From Paulinella micropora (lineage: Eukaryota > Cercozoa > Imbricatea > Euglyphida > Paulinellidae): a stretch of 64,000 nucleotides of DNA. The position numbers were made by a program, and so were the translations under genes. The stretch spans positions 58,501 to 122,500 of the forward strand of contig WBZZ01002516.1 of NCBI GenBank assembly GCA_019918135.1. Reading direction: 5' to 3'. This document shows positions 59,579 to 64,000 of this stretch, in pieces (within the stretch, counting starts at the first letter, position 1; each line of letters opens with the position of its first letter). A model generated the notes under the pieces. The model was given only the letters and a program-made list of their open reading frames with translations. It was not told the DNA's origin and searched no databases.

Positions 59579-59808
59579 TGATCGAGTTGTAAACTCGATA
59601 AATGAGGACCCAGGTGGGGTTATTTAAAGCTCAACCCTTAAAAAGCATACGTGTACGTATGTATAGGAATACACACAAACACTCACCTGCATCCGTAACC
59701 AGGCACGAGGCAGACCCGCTGTGCATCATCGAGGTAGGTGTCGTGGCAAACCACCCTGCGTCCGATAAACGCTGCAAGTGAGTCATCCGTCTCATAAATC
59801 AATGGAAC

Positions 59809-59849
<41 letters not shown>
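59809..59849. repeat. (AAT)n microsatellite
   Basis: Tract at the 5' side of LINE copy 1 and tail of SINE copy 4. Confidence 0.9.
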
Positions 59850-59851
<2 letters not shown>

Positions 59852-60133
59852 GTGCTTCTCTGTCAATGGCTGATGCAAATCTGCACATGCGCCTCCATCG
59901 TCTCACCCGTGACGATAGGCTCTAATGACAGGAGTACGAAGAATTGACGATAGGCTCTAATGACACCCCCGCAAGGGCAGTTCCAACACTTCCAGACGGA
60001 CCGGTATGTTCAATGAAAATACTGGTCCAGACGGACCGGTATGTTCAATGAAAATACTGGTGGCACCGACGGGAATCGAACTGGCGACAGGGCCCAGATG
60101 GTAGAACTTGACCACTGGGCTATCACGGTGTCC
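59850..60133 (-). mobile_element. tRNA-derived SINE, copy 4
   Basis: Full-length copy with an extra internal duplication (GACGATAGGCTCTAATGACA twice, near 59911 and 59948). tRNA-like head at 60133-60060. Confidence 0.85.

Positions 60134-60168
<35 letters not shown>
60134..60168. repeat. (AAT)n microsatellite
   Basis: Tract between SINE copy 4 and the LINE scrap. Confidence 0.9.
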
Positions 60169-60169
<1 letters not shown>

Positions 60170-60263
60170 GACTTATCAGTCAATTGGCCTTTGATCCTGT
60201 CGGACATGTGCCTCCATTGGTAGCACGGGACCGTTCGGTGACGCGGCTCCGCTCCAAAGACTC
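60169..60263 (-). mobile_element. 5'-truncated LINE copy of 95 bases
   Basis: Matches the last 95 bases of LINE copy 1 (GACTTATCAGTCAATTGGCC to CGCTCCAAAGACTC on +), between AAT tracts. It shows that the family inserts with 5' truncation. Confidence 0.9.

Positions 60264-60325
<62 letters not shown>
60264..60325. repeat. (AAT)n microsatellite
   Basis: About 20 AAT units. Confidence 0.9.
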
Positions 60326-60327
<2 letters not shown>

Positions 60328-60590
60328 GTGCTTCTCTGTCAATGGCTGATGCATTTCTGCACATGCGCCTCCATCGTCTCACCCGTGAGGGGAGTACGAA
60401 GAATTGACGATAGGCTGTAATGACACCCCCGCAAGGGCAGTTCCAACACTTCCAGACAGGGACCGGTATGTTCAATGACTAGTCCAGACGGACCGGTATG
60501 TTCAATGAAAATACTGGTGGCACCGACGGGAACCGAACTGGCGACAGGGCCCAGATGGTAGAACTTGACCACTGGGCTATCACGGTGTCC
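60326..60590 (-). mobile_element. tRNA-derived SINE, copy 5
   Basis: Full-length copy with a shortened first body repeat. tRNA-like head at 60590-60519; box B has GTTCGGTTCC here. Confidence 0.85.
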
Positions 60591-60614
60591 AATAATAATA
60601 ATAATAATAATAAT
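60591..60614. repeat. (AAT)n microsatellite
   Basis: Last AAT tract; borders the inverted-repeat element. Confidence 0.9.
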
Positions 60615-61880
60615 AACTAGGGGCTGCGCCAACACCTGAAAGGATGGTTTGCAGTGCGCTTCGCGCCCCCCCCCCCCCCCCTCCCCCCTCCCCCCTCCTC
60701 CTCTTCCCAAGGTCGCTTTTCATCTCATTTTCACATGCACATTACAGCCTTGGAGCAATCTCAGCCATTCATTTTGGTGCCGGCGAATTCGCTTCGGGTA
60801 CGTACAATTGCGGGGCTGGGGTTCCCGGGGGAAGGGCCCCCCGGACCCCCCCTTTCCACAGTCGACAGGGTACGTTCAATTGCCGGAGGTAACCGGCATA
60901 AACCCTTCCGGCAAAACTCTTACAGCCTTAGAACATTCTCAGCCATTTATTTTGGTGCCGGCTAATTCGCGTGGGGTACGTACTATGGCCGGGCTGGGGT
61001 TCCCGGGGGGAGGGTTCCCCGGACCCCCTCTTCCCCGTCGACAGGGTACGTTCAATTGCCGGAGGTACCAGCAGAACGCAAGTGTAAGCTCTGGTGGCAC
61101 AAAAACCTAAAATCTCTGGTTTTGTGCCACCCGTCACCAAAACTTTTGGATCTCCGAAGAGAGCTCATCGAAAGGTGTCGGGTACACCAAACATCAGCCT
61201 CAAACTCCTTCTGGTGTGCGCGAACGGCGCCTGGTCGCGCCAAAACCTGTATTTTCTAGTTTTACGCCACCCGGCACCGCAGTTTTTATATTTTCGAAGA
61301 GAGCTCGTCAAGAAGTGTAAGATATTCCAAATATCAGCCGCTACATCCCTCTGATGTGCGCAAACGGCGCCTGGTGGCAAGAAGACCTCAATTTTCTGGT
61401 TTGTGTGCCACCCGCGACCAAAACGGGTACGTACTATTGCTGGGCTGAGGTTCCCGGGGGGAGGGCTCCCCGGGCCCCCCTTTCCCCGTCGACAGGGTAC
61501 GTTCATTCCCGGAGGCACCGGCAAGTACTCCCAAGAAACAAGGAATTTCGGCATTCAGGACACTCCCCTAACGCCAATATTTTCGTGAATTCCAAAAAAA
61601 AAAAAATCAGCATCAACATCGAGTCTCACCCTGTCGATATGAGCTCCCAACTCCTCCTGGTTCACACAAACCATGATTTATTCCGACGAGGGTGCAGAAA
61701 ATAGGCAAAAAAAACAAGGAATTTTTGCATTCAGGAAACTCCCCTAACGCAAGTATGTATCTATCTATATCTATATCTATATCTATATCTATATCTATAC
61801 ATCTATAGCTATATCTATATCTATATCTATATCTAGCGCACCGCAAACCATCCTTTCAGGTGTTGGCGCAGCCCCTAGTT
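60615..61880. mobile_element. Non-autonomous element with 46-base terminal inverted repeats
   Basis: 60615-60660 (AACTAGGGGCTGCGCCAACA onward) is the reverse complement of 61835-61880 with a single mismatch. Outer flanks are AAT on the left and ATT on the right, so the element sits in the trinucleotide tract. The interior has no gene: GC-rich modules (CCCGGGGG-type blocks with GTCGACAGGGTACGTTCA, three times) and a (TATCTA)n tract at 61757-61834. Probably a MITE or foldback element. Confidence 0.7.
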
Positions 61881-64000
61881 ATTATTATTAACTCTGAAAG
61901 GTGTTGGGAGTAGGGGGTGTGGGGTTTGGGGGGAGGGGGAAACAGGAAAATTGTGTACCCCCCCCCCCAGCATTTCCGCACCCCTGTCGGAATAAATCAT
62001 GGGTTGTGGGAACCAGGAGGAGTTGGGAGCTCCTATTACCAGGGTGGCTAGCCCCAGACTCGATGTTGACGCTGGTATAATTTTTTTTGAATTCACGCAA
62101 ATATTTGCGTCAGGGCGGTGTCCTGAATGCCAAAATTTCTTGTTCTTTTTCGCACCCCTGTCGGAATAAATCATGGTTTGTGTGAACCAGGAAGAGTTGG
62201 GAGCTCATATTTGCAGGGTGGCTAGCCCCAGACTAGATGTTGATGCTGTTATAATTTTTTGGAATTCACGCAAATAGATATAGATATAGATATAGATATA
62301 GATATAGATATAGATATAGATAGATATAGATATAGATATAGATATAGATATAGATATAGATATAGGCCGCGCACCACCCCCCCCCCCCCCTTCCTCTTCC
62401 CAAGGTCGCTTTTCCTCTCATTCTCACATGCACAACTTTTACAGCCTTGGAGCAATCTCAGCCATTCATTTTGATACCGGCGAATTTGCTTCGGGTACTT
62501 ACAATTGCGGGGCTGGGTTTCCGGGGGAAGGCCCCCTGGACCCCCCCCTTTCCACAGTCGACAGGGTACGTTTCATTGCCGGAGGTAATCGGCATAAACC
62601 CTTCCGGCACAACTCTTACAGCCTTGGGGCATTCTCAGCCATTTATTTTGGTGCCGGCTAATTCGCGTGGGGTACGTACAATATCCGGGCTGGAGTTCCC
62701 GGGAGCAGTGCCCCCCGGACCCCCCCTTCCCCGTCGACAGGGTACTTCAATTGCCGGAGGTACCAGTTGAACGCAAGGGTGGCGCAAAAACCTAAAATCT
62801 CTGGTTTTGTGCCACCCGGCACCAAAACTTTTGGATCTCCGAAGAGAGCTCACCGAGAGGTGTCTCGTACACCAAACATCAGCCTCAAACTCCCTGGTGT
62901 GCGCGAACGGCGCCTGGTGGCGCCAAAACCTGTATTTTCTGGTTTTTATGCCACCCGGCACCACAGTTTTTATATTTTCGAAGAGAGCTCATCAAGAAGT
63001 GTCAGATACACCAAATATGAGCCGCTAAATCTCTCTGGTGTGCGCAAACGGCGCCTGGTGGCAAAAGACCTCAATTTTCTGTTTTTGTGCCACCGGCGAC
63101 CAAAACTGGTACGTATAATTGCAGGGCTTGGGTTCCCGGGGGGAGGGCCCCCCGGACGCACCCTTCCCCGTCGACAGGGTACGTTCAATTGCCGGAGGTA
63201 CCGGCAGCAAGTACTCCCAAACAACAAGGAATTATGGCATTCAGGGCACTCCCCTAACGCCAATTTTTGCGTAAATTCCGAAAACACGACATCAGCATCA
63301 ACATCGAGTCTGGGGCTAGCCACCCTGTCAATATGAGCTCACAACTCCTCCTGGTTCACACAAACCATGATTTATTCCGACGAGGGTGCTGAAAATAGGC
63401 TAAAAAAAAACAGGGAATTTTCTCATTCAGGACACTCCCCTAATGCAAATATTTGCGTGAATTCTAAAGAAATTATATGAGCATCAACATCGAGTCTGGG
63501 GCTAGCCACCCTGTCAATATGAGCTCCCAACTCCTCCTGGTACAAACCATGATTTATTCCGACAGGGGTGCGAAAAAAAAACAAGGAATTTTGGCATTCA
63601 GGACAACGCAAATATTTGCGTGAATTCTAAAGAAATTATATCAGCATCAACATCGAGTCTGGGGCTAGCCACCCTGTGATTATGAGCTCCCAACTCCTCC
63701 TCGTTCCAACAAACCATGATTTATTCCGACAGGGTGCGGAAATGTCCTCAATGCCAAAATTCCTCGTTCCGACAGGGTGCGGAAATGTCCCAACTCCTCG
63801 TTCCGACAGGAGTCCTGAATGCAGAAATTCCTTGTTTTTGAGAGTACTTGCCGGTACCTCCGTCAATTGAACTTACCCTGTCAACGGGGGGGGGCCTCCC
63901 CCGGGAACCCAAGGCCTGCAGTTATACGTACCCGTTTTGGTCGCGGGTGGCACCCAAACCAGAAAATTAAGGTCTTTTTGCCACCAGGCGCCGTTTGCGC
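61881..64000. repeat. Complex of direct and inverted repeat modules
   Basis: 62380-63420 is a diverged direct copy of 60680-61700. 61975-62270 holds inverted copies of a module ATCGAGTCTGGGGCTAGCCA, which is also repeated directly near 63305, 63492 and 63655. 63835-64000 is an inverted copy of 61340-61520. An (AGATAT)n tract at 62275-62364 mirrors the one at 61757. No genes; open frames are repeat artefacts. Confidence 0.75.

Larger units (their letters stand above)
54652..59808 (-). mobile_element. Non-LTR retrotransposon (LINE copy 1), near full length
   Basis: A 5.15-kb unit bounded by AAT tracts on both sides. Read on -: 5' UTR of about 230 bases, RRM-like ORF, endonuclease, RT, zinc knuckle, 12-base 3' UTR and (ATT)n tail. 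The layout equals LINE copy 2, and this copy shows the unscrambled order. Coding is damaged by an in-frame TAG at 58985 and frame changes near 58340 and 58210. The clade is uncertain; an L1/Tx1-like type with APE endonuclease fits best. Confidence 0.85.

Noticed and set aside
60644-61704. Pro/Gly-rich open frames in the right-hand repeat complex
   Set aside because: Every frame is open because of repeats; no start context or domain.

Overview
The window looks like nuclear DNA of a eukaryote, probably a unicellular alga or other protist. It is made almost entirely of mobile and viral DNA. Evidence for a eukaryote is a MULE transposase gene with GT-AG introns, a tRNA-derived SINE family, non-LTR and LTR retrotransposons, long microsatellites, and an integrated eukaryotic DNA virus of the Polinton-like virus (PLV) type. 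No ordinary host gene is certain, no rRNA gene was seen, and the species cannot be named from sequence alone.

Region 1 (1 to about 18.1 kb): most of an AT-rich endogenous PLV, cut by the left window edge. It carries a near-complete virion module: S74-terminated fibre, small membrane proteins, packaging ATPase, a small basic virion-type protein, adenain-like protease, penton (minor capsid) protein, major capsid protein and a lectin-like structural protein. It also has a DUF3223-like protein, two DUF3820-like mini-genes, a class 3 lipase and a protein-primed family B DNA polymerase. Most genes are preceded by an AATATATAG-like element a few bases before the ATG. Six genes carry single lesions (fibre, basic protein, MCP, both DUF3820-like genes, polymerase), so the copy appears to be decaying, unless some lesions are assembly errors. 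No integrase or helicase is visible; these would lie upstream.

Region 2 (18.2 to 25.2 kb): no credible genes. It holds four neighbouring minisatellites (18.6 to 19.5 kb) and then about 5.6 kb without a recognised feature.

Region 3 (25,186 to 41,601): one very large (16.4 kb) Ty3/gypsy-type LTR retrotransposon with paired 380-bp LTRs, a candidate primer-binding site and a clear polypurine tract. It has a gag-like region, retropepsin, RT, RNase H and a broken integrase, followed by three extra ORFs of unknown function between pol and the 3' LTR.

Region 4 (41.6 to 46.6 kb): a possible exon-bearing gene on the + strand, a degenerate intron-containing MULE transposase gene on the - strand, a GT-rich microsatellite, and a long hairpin made of hexanucleotide repeats.

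Region 5 (46.6 to 60.6 kb): a stack of non-LTR retroelements, all in - orientation and separated by (AAT)n tracts. It holds two LINEs of one superfamily (RRM-like, AP endonuclease, RT, zinc knuckle), a 5'-truncated LINE scrap, a tRNA-derived SINE in five long copies plus a stub, and two other short families. LINE and SINE 3' ends share a GGAGGC-rCATGT element and end in (ATT)n, which suggests shared retrotransposition machinery and reinsertion into the elements' own microsatellite tails. The LINE at 47.5 to 52.6 kb is scrambled internally: three coding blocks are reordered and two are inverted.

Region 6 (60.6 to 64.0 kb): a 1.27-kb element with 46-bp terminal inverted repeats, and direct and inverted copies of its GC-rich modules interleaved with (ATATCT)n tracts. 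No genes.
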